From Hymenobacter sp. YC55 (GTDB taxonomy: Bacteria > Bacteroidota > Bacteroidia > Cytophagales > Hymenobacteraceae), in assembly GCF_029433095.1 (NCBI RefSeq), contig NZ_JARNTX010000001.1, positions 2,294,001 to 2,358,000 of the forward strand: DNA of 64,000 nt, in the 5' to 3' direction. Of the stretch, positions 44,386 to 54,116 are shown in pieces. Each line of letters starts with the position of its first letter. The first letter of the stretch is position 1. Made by a program: the position numbers and the translations under genes. Below the pieces are notes generated by a model. That model saw nothing but the letters and a program-made list of their open reading frames with translations, was not told where the DNA came from and made no database searches.

Positions 44386-46728
44386 GTGACAATTCCCCGC
44401 CTTTTCGGTATCCGCCACCACGGGCCCGGCAGTGCCGCCAGCCTCCGCCAAGCCCTCGACGAGTTCCGGCCCGACATTGTGCTGCTGGAATGCCCCGCCG
44501 ATGGCGAAGCGGCCGTGCAAACCATCATCCAGCGCCCCGACCTGCGGATGCCGGTGGCGCTGCTACTCTATAACCCCAAGCAGTATCAGCAGGCCTCGTT
44601 TCTGCCCTTTGCCGCCTTCTCGCCCGAAACGCAGGTGCTCCGCTACTGCCACGAACACGGCGCCCACCTACGCTGCATGGACTTGCCGGCCGCGTTGCGG
44701 TTTGCCCTGCCCGATGCCGTGGAGCAGGTGCCCGCTGAAGCCTTACCTCCAAACGCTACGTCAGCAGAGCGAGAACCAACAGGCACCGAAAACCAGCAAC
44801 AAGCACCACTAGCAGCAGCAGGACCAGAAGATGAATCTGCTGCTTCAATGGAACAGGAGCCAGCCACAGAGGCTACGGAAGCAACTATAGTCCGCCGCGA
44901 CCCTATCTCCTACCTCGCCGAGCTGGATGGCTACTCCGACGGGGAACGGTGGTGGGAGTTGCGCTTCGAGCACAGCGCCGGCCACGCCGATACGTTTGCC
45001 GTGGTGCTCAACATGATGACCGCCTTGCGGGAAGAGCTGGCCTTGCCGGAAAGCCGGGAAACCTTGCTCCGCGAAGCCTTCATGCGCGAAACCTTGCGCA
45101 ACACCCTCAAGCAGGGCTACCAGCGCGTGGCGGTGGTGTGCGGGGCCTGGCACGCGCCGGTGCTCCACCCCGACCTACTTAAAAAGGAAGACAAAGCTTT
45201 GCTCAAGGGCCTGAAGAAAGTGCCCATCGAAGCCACCTGGATTCCATGGACCTATGAGCGGCTGTCGTACAGTTCGGGTTACGGGGCGGGTGTGTTGTCA
45301 CCGGCTTGGTACGAGTTGCTGTTCACTGAGCCGCATACCGAGGTAGTAACGCACTGGATGGTGCGGGCGGCGCGGCTGTTGCGCGGGCAGGACCTGGATG
45401 CTTCATCGGCGCATGCCATTGAGGGGGTGCGGCTGGCCGAAACGCTAGCTGCTGTGCGGGGCCGGGAGTTGCCGGGCATCGAGGAACTGCAAGAGGCGGC
45501 TGTGGCTATTTTGGGCGGCGGCTACGAGGAAGCCTTGAGTTTAGTGCACCGGGAGCTGGTGATTGGAGTGTGCATGGGCGAGGTACCCGCCGAGCTGCCC
45601 GCCACACCCTTGCAGCAGGACCTCACGCAGCAGCAGCGCCTCACCCGCCTCAAGCCCGAAGCCGCCGCCCGTACCCTCGACCTGGATTTGCGCAAAGAGC
45701 TGGATCTGAGCCGCAGTCACTTGCTGCACCGCCTGCGTCTGCTCGACGTGCCGTGGGGCCAGCCGCGCCGCGCCCAGGGCAAAGCCGGCACCTTCCACGA
45801 GCTGTGGGACCTGCAATGGCAACCCGATTACGCCCTGCACGTGCTCGACGCCGGCCGGTGGGGCAATACCATTCTCGATGCCGCCGTGGGCCGCGCCCGC
45901 CAGCGCGCCACCGAAGCTCCCGACCTGGAAACCGTAAGCAAGCTACTCGAAGAAGCCCTGCAAGCCGACCTCGGCCCCGCCATAAGCACCCTAGTAGCCC
46001 GCCTGGAAACCCTCTCGGCCGGCACCCGCGACGTAACGCACCTGCTGGCCGCTCTGCCGCCCCTGGTAAATGTGCTGCGCTACGGCAACGTGCGCCGCAC
46101 CGAAACCGCGCAAGTGGCCCAGGTAGTGCACCACCTGGTGCCACGCCTCTGCATTGGACTGCCCCAAGCCTGCACCGGCCTCGACTACGATGCCGCCCGC
46201 CAGCTCTTGCCCCGCATCGAAGGCACGCACCAAGCCATCCGGCTGCTTCAAAATACTGCGCAGGAAGCGGATTGGTACGCAGCGCTGGCTGTGGTATTAC
46301 GCAATCCTGCCAGTTCGGGCTTGCTGGCCGGGGCTGCCGGGCGCCTGCTTTTCGATGCACAGCAGCTTTCTTCGGAAGACGCCGGCACCGCCCTTGGCCT
46401 GGCTTTGGCTCCCGCGCAGCCTACCGCTTACGCCACTGCCTGGATTGAAGGCTTCCTGAGTGGCAGCGGCCAACTTTTGCTGCATCACCGCCCCCTCTTC
46501 GCCCTGCTCGATCAGTGGCTAGGGGAGCTGAACGAAGACACCTTCCGCGAAATCGTGCCCCTGTTGCGCCGCGCCTTCACCGACTTCAGCACCCCGGAGC
46601 GCCGCCAGTTGCTGGAGTTGGCCGTGCAAGGTGGCCAGCCGGCTGCGGTGCTGGCTGTAGCGGAAGATTTCGACTTGGAACGGGGGCAACGGGTGTTGCC
46701 GATGCTGCGGGAGTTGCTAGGGTTTTAG
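44386..46728 (+). CDS. DUF5682 family protein
   Basis: A 780-residue protein. The N terminus reads TIPRLFGIRHHGPGSAASLR, the hallmark of DUF5682; it continues LDEFRPDIVLLECPADGEA and, near residue 245, VAVVCGAWHAPVL, which together resemble the His/Glu metal-site layout of the TraB/ChaN/EreA-like superfamily. An acidic, Gln/Ala-rich linker lies at about 120-165. The second half (about 390-780) is a helical repeat region. It starts with GTG at 44386. Its role in MoxR-vWA modules is unknown; a hydrolase-like function is only suggested by the fold resemblance. Confidence 0.9.
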   Translation: MTIPRLFGIRHHGPGSAASLRQALDEFRPDIVLLECPADGEAAVQTIIQRPDLRMPVALLLYNPKQYQQASFLPFAAFSPETQVLRYCHEHGAHLRCMDLPAALRFALPDAVEQVPAEALPPNATSAEREPTGTENQQQAPLAAAGPEDESAASMEQEPATEATEATIVRRDPISYLAELDGYSDGERWWELRFEHSAGHADTFAVVLNMMTALREELALPESRETLLREAFMRETLRNTLKQGYQRVAVVCGAWHAPVLHPDLLKKEDKALLKGLKKVPIEATWIPWTYERLSYSSGYGAGVLSPAWYELLFTEPHTEVVTHWMVRAARLLRGQDLDASSAHAIEGVRLAETLAAVRGRELPGIEELQEAAVAILGGGYEEALSLVHRELVIGVCMGEVPAELPATPLQQDLTQQQRLTRLKPEAAARTLDLDLRKELDLSRSHLLHRLRLLDVPWGQPRRAQGKAGTFHELWDLQWQPDYALHVLDAGRWGNTILDAAVGRARQRATEAPDLETVSKLLEEALQADLGPAISTLVARLETLSAGTRDVTHLLAALPPLVNVLRYGNVRRTETAQVAQVVHHLVPRLCIGLPQACTGLDYDAARQLLPRIEGTHQAIRLLQNTAQEADWYAALAVVLRNPASSGLLAGAAGRLLFDAQQLSSEDAGTALGLALAPAQPTAYATAWIEGFLSGSGQLLLHHRPLFALLDQWLGELNEDTFREIVPLLRRAFTDFSTPERRQLLELAVQGGQPAAVLAVAEDFDLERGQRVLPMLRELLGF

Positions 46729-46946
46729 ACCCCTGGCTACGCTTATGCTCTATAACTTCACTTACGAGGTGTACTTGACCGGCTCAACTTTCTACTGCTC
46801 TTTCACTCCTTCTTGCTTGTTGCCCTCCCCGAAAAAATCTATATGAGCCGCAATATTTAGGCACTTGAATAGTTAGATACCTGCTACCCGGCACGCTCCG
46901 GCTACTATCGGCTTCCTCCTATTCTGCATACTATTTATTGAGAGCT

Positions 46947-48116
46947 ATGACTTACTCGCAACTGACCAATTCGGCCCTGTTGGTTGGCATGTTGGGCGCA
47001 TCCTCGTTGGCCGTCGCTCAACAAGCACCTCACACTATCACTACGGCTGTTCCAATTCTGACCCTCAGCCCCGATGCGCGCTCGGCCGCGCTTGGCGAAG
47101 CTGGAGTGGCTTCGTCTCCCGATGCCAATGCCGCCTACTTCAACGCTGGTAAGCTTGGGTTCGCGCCAAACCGCTTCAGTATCTCGCCCTCCTATTCGCC
47201 GTGGCTAAATTCTGCCACGAATAAAGGAGGCCTGTGGTATCTGTCGGGCTATGGCCGGCTAGGGCAGCGCTCCACTTTGGGCGCTAGCGTGATGTACTTC
47301 AGTCTGGGATATACCGGCGCTATTCCGGTACGCGGCAACGAATCGGCTTACAGTGTTTCCTACGGCCATACATTCGGTGAGCACTTTGGGGTTGGCGCCT
47401 CGGTGCGCTACATCCGTTCTACCCTCTCCACCTATTTTTTGGGAGCTGGCGGCGCAGCGGCTGACGCGGCAGCTATGGATGTGGGCGTCTATTACACCAA
47501 AGACATACCGGCGGGTGCCGATGCCTATACCCTAGCACTTGGCGCTTCTATTGCCAACATTGGCAACAAAATATCCTATTCTAATCCCTCGCAAGCTGAC
47601 TTTTTACCCACTAACCTGAAGATTGGCACGGCCCTCACGCGGACATTTGGCCCCTCTCACAAGCTGACGCTCGTGGTGGATGCCAACAAGCTCTTGGTAC
47701 CCAGCCCTTATTACGAAGAGGGCACCGATACTACTCCTGCTGCACTAGCCGCCAGAGCCGCCCGCACTAAAGAGGAAAACGATAAACGCCACGCCAAAGG
47801 CACTATTGCGGGCGCATTTAGCTCGTTTAGTGATGCTCCCGGTGGCTTCCGGGAAGAGCTGCGCGAAATCCGTTTGTCTACCGGACTGGAATACGCCTAC
47901 CAAAACACTGTTTTTGCCCGCGCCGGCTACTTTTACGAAAGTCCAGTAAAAGGCGACCGGAATTATTTGAGCTTCGGGGTTGGAGGACGGTACCGAGCCC
48001 TAGGGCTCGATGGAGCTTACCTGGTTCCCAATTCAAGGAATAATCCGTTGGCGCAAACCGTGCGGGTGTCGTTACACGTTTCCCTTAGCAAGCGAGACGT
48101 AGCCTCAAGTACTTAG
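46947..48116 (+). CDS. porV: PorV-like outer-membrane protein of type IX secretion
   Basis: About 389 residues from ATG at 46947 (MTYSQLTNSAL), with a signal peptide ending near SSLAVAQQ. It contains the PorV hallmark TAVPILTLSPDARSAALGEAGVASSPDANAAYFNAGKLGF (given here as its parts TAVPILTL and SPDARSAALGEAG), followed by alternating strands of a FadL-like barrel. PorV carries T9SS cargo to the attachment complex on the surface. PorU, PorX, and other T9SS genes are not in the window. It lies 219 bases after the DUF5682 gene and is not part of that module. Confidence 0.9.
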   Translation: MTYSQLTNSALLVGMLGASSLAVAQQAPHTITTAVPILTLSPDARSAALGEAGVASSPDANAAYFNAGKLGFAPNRFSISPSYSPWLNSATNKGGLWYLSGYGRLGQRSTLGASVMYFSLGYTGAIPVRGNESAYSVSYGHTFGEHFGVGASVRYIRSTLSTYFLGAGGAAADAAAMDVGVYYTKDIPAGADAYTLALGASIANIGNKISYSNPSQADFLPTNLKIGTALTRTFGPSHKLTLVVDANKLLVPSPYYEEGTDTTPAALAARAARTKEENDKRHAKGTIAGAFSSFSDAPGGFREELREIRLSTGLEYAYQNTVFARAGYFYESPVKGDRNYLSFGVGGRYRALGLDGAYLVPNSRNNPLAQTVRVSLHVSLSKRDVASST

Positions 48117-48256
48117 AAGAACACTTCAGCTATATAAGTCTGTCGAGGCCAGGCAGTGTCAATCGGGAGTGTAGCCTACCCTTTCTGACACTGCGCAACC
48201 AGGAACACAAGAAGCGTACGTTGCAACGCCACGGTGATAAAGCTTCGTGGGCAGGC

Positions 48257-50920
48257 TTAGCGGCGGAAATAAATGCGGAACGTGGACCCTACGCCGGGCT
48301 GGCTCTCTACCTCGATCTTGCCGCCGGCATTTTCCACCATTTTCTTGACCATATAGAGGCCAATACCCGAGCCTTCTACGTGGTCGTGGAAGCGCTTGAA
48401 CATGGTGAAGAGTTGCTTTTGGCGCTGAGGCTCGATGCCTAAGCCATTGTCTTGCACGGTCAGGACGAGGTATTGCGGCGTGCTTTCGCAGCTGATCAGC
48501 ACCTGCGGCGTTCGGTCCGGAGCCCGATACTTGAGGGCGTTGGAGAACAGGTTGTAAACGACGGAGCGCATGTTCTTTTCCGAGAACCGCACAGCCGGGC
48601 AAGCCGCCACGTCCACTTTTACCACGGCTCCCGTACCCTTGATCATCGACTCCAGATCGAGGCGCACCGCCTCCACTATCCCGGCCAAGTCCACCAGAAC
48701 CGCTTCCCCGTTGTACTCCTTCTGCAGCTTCACTACGTCGGTGAGGTTGGCGATGGTCTTCGAGAAACGATCCGCCGATTCCTGCATCATGCCTATTAGA
48801 ATCTGCACTTGGTCCATTTGTAGTGTCTCGGGGGGCAGCGTGTGCAGCAGGGCATCGAGCAGCCCTTCGATGTTGGAAATGGGCGCTTTTAAGTCGTGAG
48901 AAGCCGTGTAAATAAAGTTGTCCAGATCAATGTTGAGGCGGGTTAGCTGCTCGTTGGCTTCTTTGAGTTCGGTGATGTCGATGGCCGAACCCACGTAGCC
49001 GTACAGCTCACCGCTGGCATAATAGCTCGGCGCCCCCTGCGACAACAACCAGCGATACTCGCCATCCTGCCGGAGCATTCGGTGCTCGAGCGAGAATATA
49101 GCACGGTCCTGGACGGCCCCCATCAGCGTGCGCCGCGTGAGCTGCAAATCTTCGGGATGCACATGGGGCAACCAGTTGGAGGCAATAAAGTGCTCTAGCG
49201 TAACGCCAAGAAACTCCAGGAACGCCTTGTTTACATATTTCACCGATACGTCTGGGTTCACGGCCCACACAATGTTGGGGGCCGCATCGGCCATGGTGCG
49301 GAAGCGTTGCTCGCTTTCGCGCAGAGCGTCGGTGAATTGCTTTTGCTCGGTTATGTCGCGAGGGATGGCGAACAGATAGGGCTGACCTTCCAACACGAGC
49401 CCGCTCATGCTCACATTTACGGGGTACACGTGCCCGTCCTTGCGTTTGTGCAGGGTATCGAACCGGGGGTATGGGCCTTGCTGAGCCTGGGCGAAGATCT
49501 GGGCATACGCTTCCTGCTGGTACAGCGGGTCGATATCGAATATGCGCAGATGCCGGGCTTCTTCTTGGGTGTAGCCCCAGGCCTCCAGGGCTTGCTTATT
49601 TAGATAGGCAAAGGAGCCGTCTTGGCGCAGGAGAAGGAATGGGTCGAGGGCTTGGCCGGCCATGAACTCGAACCACTTCAGTTCCTGCTCGCTTTCTTCT
49701 AGCTTCTGGCGGGCCTGCACCTGCTCGGTCACGTCGAAAGCCACATGAATGACGCCCGTAATCTGGCCCCGCTCCCGCAGCGGCGTATAGGAAAGATTGT
49801 AGTACCCTGGTTTCGGCTCGTTGTTGATTTGCAGCAGTACCGGTACTTCGTGGCCGTGGAAAGGCTCTCCGGTTTTCTGCACTTGGTCGAGTAAGGCGAT
49901 GACGGCTTGGCTTCCAAGTTCCGGCAGTACTTCCAGCAGAGGTTTGCCCAAGACCATGCTACCGCTTTTGCCCAGCATCTGCAGCATGGGGTCGTTGATG
50001 CTGTCGAACACCATTTCCTGTCCGCGGGTAAGGCCAATAGGTACCGGCATTTGCTCTACCAAACTGCGGAAGCGCGATTCACTTTCCGCTGCCTGTTGCC
50101 GGGCCAGCACTTGTTGCGTTACGTTGTGGGCCACGCTGAATACGCCGGCCGCAAGGGTATCGGTGGGGTTGGCGTAGTAGGGGTGGCACACAAAGTTGTA
50201 GTAGCGAAGCTTCTTCTGGCCGTTGAGGTGGAGCGTAACTGGGTACTCGGTGCCACAATACGGCTCAGCGGTGGTCCGCACTTGCTCGAGCAGTTCGGGA
50301 AAGCCTTGGGTTTTGGCTTCGGGCAGCACGTCAAACAAGGGCTGGCCGATGATAGCCGGGGTGGTACCCAAAAACTGGTGAAGCTCCTCGTTGGCCAGCT
50401 CCACAATGTTGTCCGGCCCCGTGACTATGCACACTGCTACCGGCGCCTGCATGAACAGACTGTACGTTTTCTCGATCTGGCGCAAGGCCCGCGTGCTTTT
50501 CTCGGCTTGTTGTTGCGCCGTTATATCGGTCGTGGTGTGAACGATGTAGAGCACCTCCCCAGCCGAGCTCAACACGGGCTTGCTACTTGCCGACCAATAC
50601 CGCTCTTCGAATACGCCGTCGGGATTGGGCACATCGTAGCGCACAACGGGCAGTTCATACAGCTCTTTCTCTTGTCGGACGTGGTTTAAGGACTTTCGCA
50701 GCTCGGAGGCCCCGGTGGCGGCAAGGGCTTCCGGATTTTCGGGAAAAGCGACAAATACACTGCTGCCTACCACTTGCTGCCTTTCTTTATGCACCGAGCG
50801 CAGTAGCTCCTCACTTACAGCCAGCACCGTATAGTCGGGCGCGTTCGGCTGTAAGAGCAGAAAGTTGCCGGGCAAGGCCTCGAAAGTTGCTTGAAAATCC
50901 ACGAAGAGAGTGGTTTGCAC
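48257..50920 (-). CDS. Multi-PAS sensor histidine kinase
   Basis: An 887-residue hybrid-free histidine kinase without membrane spans. About five PAS/PAC repeats lie at 10-120, 150-260, 280-395, 415-520 and 530-650 (for example FLEFLGVTLEHFIASNWLPHVHPEDL). HisKA follows at about 660-730 with the phospho-acceptor in YTASHDLKAPISNIEGLL, then HATPase_c with NLFSNALKY, DNGLGIEPQ and GSGIGLYMVKKMVENAGG. No receiver domain and no adjacent response regulator were seen, so its partner is elsewhere. It starts with GTG at 50920. It probably senses a cytoplasmic ligand, redox state or small molecule. Confidence 0.95.
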   Translation of the reverse strand: MQTTLFVDFQATFEALPGNFLLLQPNAPDYTVLAVSEELLRSVHKERQQVVGSSVFVAFPENPEALAATGASELRKSLNHVRQEKELYELPVVRYDVPNPDGVFEERYWSASSKPVLSSAGEVLYIVHTTTDITAQQQAEKSTRALRQIEKTYSLFMQAPVAVCIVTGPDNIVELANEELHQFLGTTPAIIGQPLFDVLPEAKTQGFPELLEQVRTTAEPYCGTEYPVTLHLNGQKKLRYYNFVCHPYYANPTDTLAAGVFSVAHNVTQQVLARQQAAESESRFRSLVEQMPVPIGLTRGQEMVFDSINDPMLQMLGKSGSMVLGKPLLEVLPELGSQAVIALLDQVQKTGEPFHGHEVPVLLQINNEPKPGYYNLSYTPLRERGQITGVIHVAFDVTEQVQARQKLEESEQELKWFEFMAGQALDPFLLLRQDGSFAYLNKQALEAWGYTQEEARHLRIFDIDPLYQQEAYAQIFAQAQQGPYPRFDTLHKRKDGHVYPVNVSMSGLVLEGQPYLFAIPRDITEQKQFTDALRESEQRFRTMADAAPNIVWAVNPDVSVKYVNKAFLEFLGVTLEHFIASNWLPHVHPEDLQLTRRTLMGAVQDRAIFSLEHRMLRQDGEYRWLLSQGAPSYYASGELYGYVGSAIDITELKEANEQLTRLNIDLDNFIYTASHDLKAPISNIEGLLDALLHTLPPETLQMDQVQILIGMMQESADRFSKTIANLTDVVKLQKEYNGEAVLVDLAGIVEAVRLDLESMIKGTGAVVKVDVAACPAVRFSEKNMRSVVYNLFSNALKYRAPDRTPQVLISCESTPQYLVLTVQDNGLGIEPQRQKQLFTMFKRFHDHVEGSGIGLYMVKKMVENAGGKIEVESQPGVGSTFRIYFRR

Positions 50921-51186
50921 AGAAGGTAGCGTAGATGCCTTTAGTTGCTCTTAGTACTAGTCCTGTTGAGGAAAGTTCCTGTTGAGATTAGCTGAGCAAC
51001 GAGCAATGCTCTACTACTAAGCATGTTCCAGCAGCTGCAGGCTGGGGGCGTCATTGTTGAGGTAAGCGCCTTATCCTCATAGTTTTTCTCTCAAAGCGCG
51101 GCTAAGTGAACAGCAGCCGTACACCGGCTGCGCACTGTAGCGCGAAACCACGGGAAGCCTGTTCCACGCTCCGCTTGCTACCTCGT
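50921..51186. other. Intergenic region upstream of the histidine kinase
   Basis: About 265 bases between two minus-strand genes. No repeat, terminator or promoter could be identified with confidence. Confidence 0.4.
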
Positions 51187-53796
51187 TCACATCACCAACT
51201 TTTCGGCTCGGAATACGTCATCGGCGGCTTGCAGGAGCTTGGCGCGCAGCTTGGGGTTGTACTGCGGGTGCGCGGCCAAGAACTCGCGGACGGTGCGGGC
51301 GGCGGTGGGCGTCTGGTAGGAACCGAGCGTGGCTTGCAGCCAGGAATACGGGAAGAAAATGTCGCCGGTCTGCTGAATTTCTTCGAGCAGCGCCAGGCTT
51401 TGGGGCAGGTACTTTTCGGAGGTAGCAGCGCGCAACGGGTGGTGCAGATACCCAAGCGCCGAAACCACCCACGCTTCCTTTTCGCGGTTCTTTTCGTCTT
51501 TCAGAGAAGCAAAGAAGGCGTCGCGCGTGGCCGCCTCGGGGGCCAGAGATGGCATCAGGAACTGCATGCGTTTTTGGCGGTCGGGGTTTTGGATGCGGGC
51601 GAGCTGCGTGGGCAGAATGGGCGTGGCGGCCGGGTAGTCGCGCACGGCCAGGGCTAAGGCCAGGGCGGTGTAGTCGTCCTCGGTGAGTTTGATGCCGGTG
51701 GGCGCCTGCTGCTTGTTCCAGATGTCGTAGAGCCGGGTTTGGGCCTCCTTGGTTAAGGCTACGGACTGGTAGGCTTTGAAAAGCAGCTTCTTGGAATTGG
51801 GGGCCGGGTTTTGCTGCATGGTTTGCCACAGCTCTTTTTCCAGCACCGGGGCCAGCGTTACGCGCTCCTCGGGCTTGAGCAGCCGCCAGAAGATGTCGGT
51901 GGCCTGGCCCGTGAGCAGTTTGATGTTCAGTTCTTCTTTCTCTTTCGGCAACACCTGGCGGTACACTTCCAGCAGCTGCCGCGGCGCAATGGCGCGGCCG
52001 TTGAGCATGTTCTCGTAGAAGTTGACGTAGGCCGTGGCGCGGCCCACCGGGTTTTGCAGCTTGGCTAGGTTAGCGGTGAGTTGCTTGTCGATGGGGAAGA
52101 CGCCGTAGCCCAAGCCGGTGGAGTTGAACAAGATGAACGTGGGCGCTGCCTCGCCTACGGCCTCCGGCAACAGCACCTGGCGCTGGCTCATGTTCACGGT
52201 CAGTTCCTTCACCCGGTTGGGGTATACCAGCAGCACCTCAAACAGCTGCGGCCATAGCCGGTCGGACTTATCCTCAGCTTGCTGCGTAAGCTGCAACGCC
52301 GTGATTTTGCCGTTCGCAGTTTGCAGGTTGTAATCGAAAATGGGACGGCCGGGCAGGTTCACCCACACCTGGTTCCAAGCTTGCAGGTCGGCGGGGGTGC
52401 GGGCGTCGAGGATCTGGATAAGGTCGGGCCAGGTGGCGTTGCTGAAGGCGTACTTCTTAAGGTATTCTTGCAGGCCCTGGCGGAACGGCTCCTCCCCCAT
52501 CAGCCGCTCCAACTGCCGCATCATAATGGGCGCTTTGTGGTAGATGATGTTGCCGTAGAGCGAGCCGGCGTCCTTCAGATTTTCCAGGTCCTGGCGGATG
52601 GGGTTGGCGCCGGTGGTGCGGTCTACGCCGTAGGCCGCCGGATAGTGGTCGATGACGAACTTAAGGTCGTAGTTGGAGTTGGCAACAGCTATTTGGGTGA
52701 TTTTGTCGGCCATGAAGTTGGCAAACACCTCCTTCATCCACACGTCGTTGAACCACTGCATGGTCACCAGGTCGCCGAACCACATGTGGGCGGTTTCGTG
52801 GCTGATGAGACTAGAGCGGCTGATTTTCTGGTCTTGCGTAGCGCCTTCGTCCAGGAACAGCGTGCTGGCTTTGTAGTCAATGGTGCCCACATGCTCCATG
52901 CCACCGTACTGGAAATCGGGCAGCGCCACAAAATCGAACTTGCGGAACGGATACGGAATGCCGGTGTATTCTTCCAAGAACTTCAACGCGTCGGCGTGAA
53001 TCTGGAAAATGGGGTCTAGGCTGAGCTTCAGCTTGTCTTTATCGGTTTCGCGGTGCAGAAACTGCATTTCGCGGCCCGCCAGGGTGCGGGAAATACGTGT
53101 GAACTTGCCCGCCGCAAAAGAGAACAGGTAGGTGCTGATGGTGTCGGAAGGTGCGAAGCGGAACGTCTTGCTGTCGGCCATTACGGTGGAATCCTGCAAC
53201 GGGCCGTTGGCCATGGCCTGCCAGGTTTTCGGCACCGTTAGGGCCAGCGTGAACGAGGCCTTGAGGTTGGGCTGGTCGAAAACCGGAAACACCGTGCGGG
53301 CGCGGTCGGGCACGAGCAGCGTGTACAGGAAATCCTCGTTGCGGTTGAGGCTCTGGTTGCCGGCAACAAATTCTATACGCACCTCATTCAAACCGGTTTT
53401 GAGGCTGGCCGCCGGGACAATCAGGTGCTCGTCGTGGTGGTCGATAGCCACGGGCTTGCCGTTGACGGCTACTGATTGCAGCTTCTCTTTCTGCTCTTTG
53501 AAATCGAGCTGCACCGGCTGAGTAGCGTCGGCGAGGTGGAACGTAACGGTTTCCGAGGCGGCAATCGGTTCGTCTTTCGAGGCCGGAATAGTAAGAGCCA
53601 GGTTGTAGCCGAGCCGGGAGATGCGGCGGGCGCGGTCCTGCGCCAATTCCAGGCTTACGCCCGGCACCACCGCCATAGCGGGCGTAGCCGACACGGGCTT
53701 AACGTCGGAAACAGTTGGTTTTTTCACGCAGCTTGTAATGCAAAAGGCCAGCGCAAAGGCCGCGCCGTGTATAGTGGTGCTATGCTGAAGCTTCAT
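51187..53796 (-). CDS. M1-family metallo-aminopeptidase lipoprotein
   Basis: An 869-residue M1 peptidase with a lipoprotein signal (CITSC, Cys23). The zinc site is HETAH at 333-337 with Glu356 as third ligand (WMKEVFANF, in place of the more usual NEGFA), and the exopeptidase motif is YGGMEH at 297-302 (GAMEN type). The C-terminal half (about 500-869) is the helical ERAP1-like domain. It removes N-terminal residues from peptides at the envelope. Usual length for the family is 850-900. It is followed in the minus direction by the kinase gene, without obvious functional link. Confidence 0.94.
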   Translation of the reverse strand: MKLQHSTTIHGAAFALAFCITSCVKKPTVSDVKPVSATPAMAVVPGVSLELAQDRARRISRLGYNLALTIPASKDEPIAASETVTFHLADATQPVQLDFKEQKEKLQSVAVNGKPVAIDHHDEHLIVPAASLKTGLNEVRIEFVAGNQSLNRNEDFLYTLLVPDRARTVFPVFDQPNLKASFTLALTVPKTWQAMANGPLQDSTVMADSKTFRFAPSDTISTYLFSFAAGKFTRISRTLAGREMQFLHRETDKDKLKLSLDPIFQIHADALKFLEEYTGIPYPFRKFDFVALPDFQYGGMEHVGTIDYKASTLFLDEGATQDQKISRSSLISHETAHMWFGDLVTMQWFNDVWMKEVFANFMADKITQIAVANSNYDLKFVIDHYPAAYGVDRTTGANPIRQDLENLKDAGSLYGNIIYHKAPIMMRQLERLMGEEPFRQGLQEYLKKYAFSNATWPDLIQILDARTPADLQAWNQVWVNLPGRPIFDYNLQTANGKITALQLTQQAEDKSDRLWPQLFEVLLVYPNRVKELTVNMSQRQVLLPEAVGEAAPTFILFNSTGLGYGVFPIDKQLTANLAKLQNPVGRATAYVNFYENMLNGRAIAPRQLLEVYRQVLPKEKEELNIKLLTGQATDIFWRLLKPEERVTLAPVLEKELWQTMQQNPAPNSKKLLFKAYQSVALTKEAQTRLYDIWNKQQAPTGIKLTEDDYTALALALAVRDYPAATPILPTQLARIQNPDRQKRMQFLMPSLAPEAATRDAFFASLKDEKNREKEAWVVSALGYLHHPLRAATSEKYLPQSLALLEEIQQTGDIFFPYSWLQATLGSYQTPTAARTVREFLAAHPQYNPKLRAKLLQAADDVFRAEKLVM

Positions 53797-54116
53797 CAGT
53801 GGAATCCATCAAGTCGAAAACCCAAGATAGAGCAGTTTCCGTGTCCGCCACTCTGTAGAGCTACAGAGAAGTACCTTCATCCTTGCCGTTATTTACTTGT
53901 CGTTCTAAAACCACTATCAGCAGAATCGTCTGTGCTACCGTATCAGCTATCACTCCTCGCGCCTGTCATCCTGAGCGGAGCGAAGGACCTAATGCCTGTC
54001 GAACGACTGTCGAAACAACAACTTGTTCTCGCGGGAAAAGGTCCTTCGCAAGCTCAGGATGACAGACGAATTCGTGCTCTTACCCTTTCTTAGCGAATCC
54101 AACTCCAGTCTACTTG
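53797..54116. other. Divergent intergenic region with palindromic repeat
   Basis: About 320 bases between the M1 peptidase start and pxpB. It holds the family 2 palindrome at 53963-54065 and presumably both promoters. Confidence 0.5.
53963..54065. repeat. Long palindromic repeat, family 2 (GTCATCCTGAGC type)
   Basis: A 28-bp inverted repeat (53963-53990 with 54039-54065) with a few mismatches (GAGCGAAGG against CTTCGCAAG). The loop carries ACTGTCGAAACAACAACTTG as in the 37.7 kb copy. Confidence 0.9.

Noticed and set aside
37901..46728. CRISPR or toxin-antitoxin interpretation of the SWIM/MoxR region
   Set aside because: No direct repeats with spacers and no small toxin/antitoxin gene pair were found; the palindromes have inverted, not regularly spaced, structure.
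48153..48194. Hairpin GCAGTGTCA / TGACACTGC between the convergent porV and kinase genes
   Set aside because: Stem of only 9 bp and a 24-base loop with no T-run; too weak to call a terminator.
48159..48602. Minus-strand reading in another frame at the 3' end of the histidine kinase
   Set aside because: High Arg/Pro/His composition and full overlap with the kinase ATPase domain mark it as a frame shadow.
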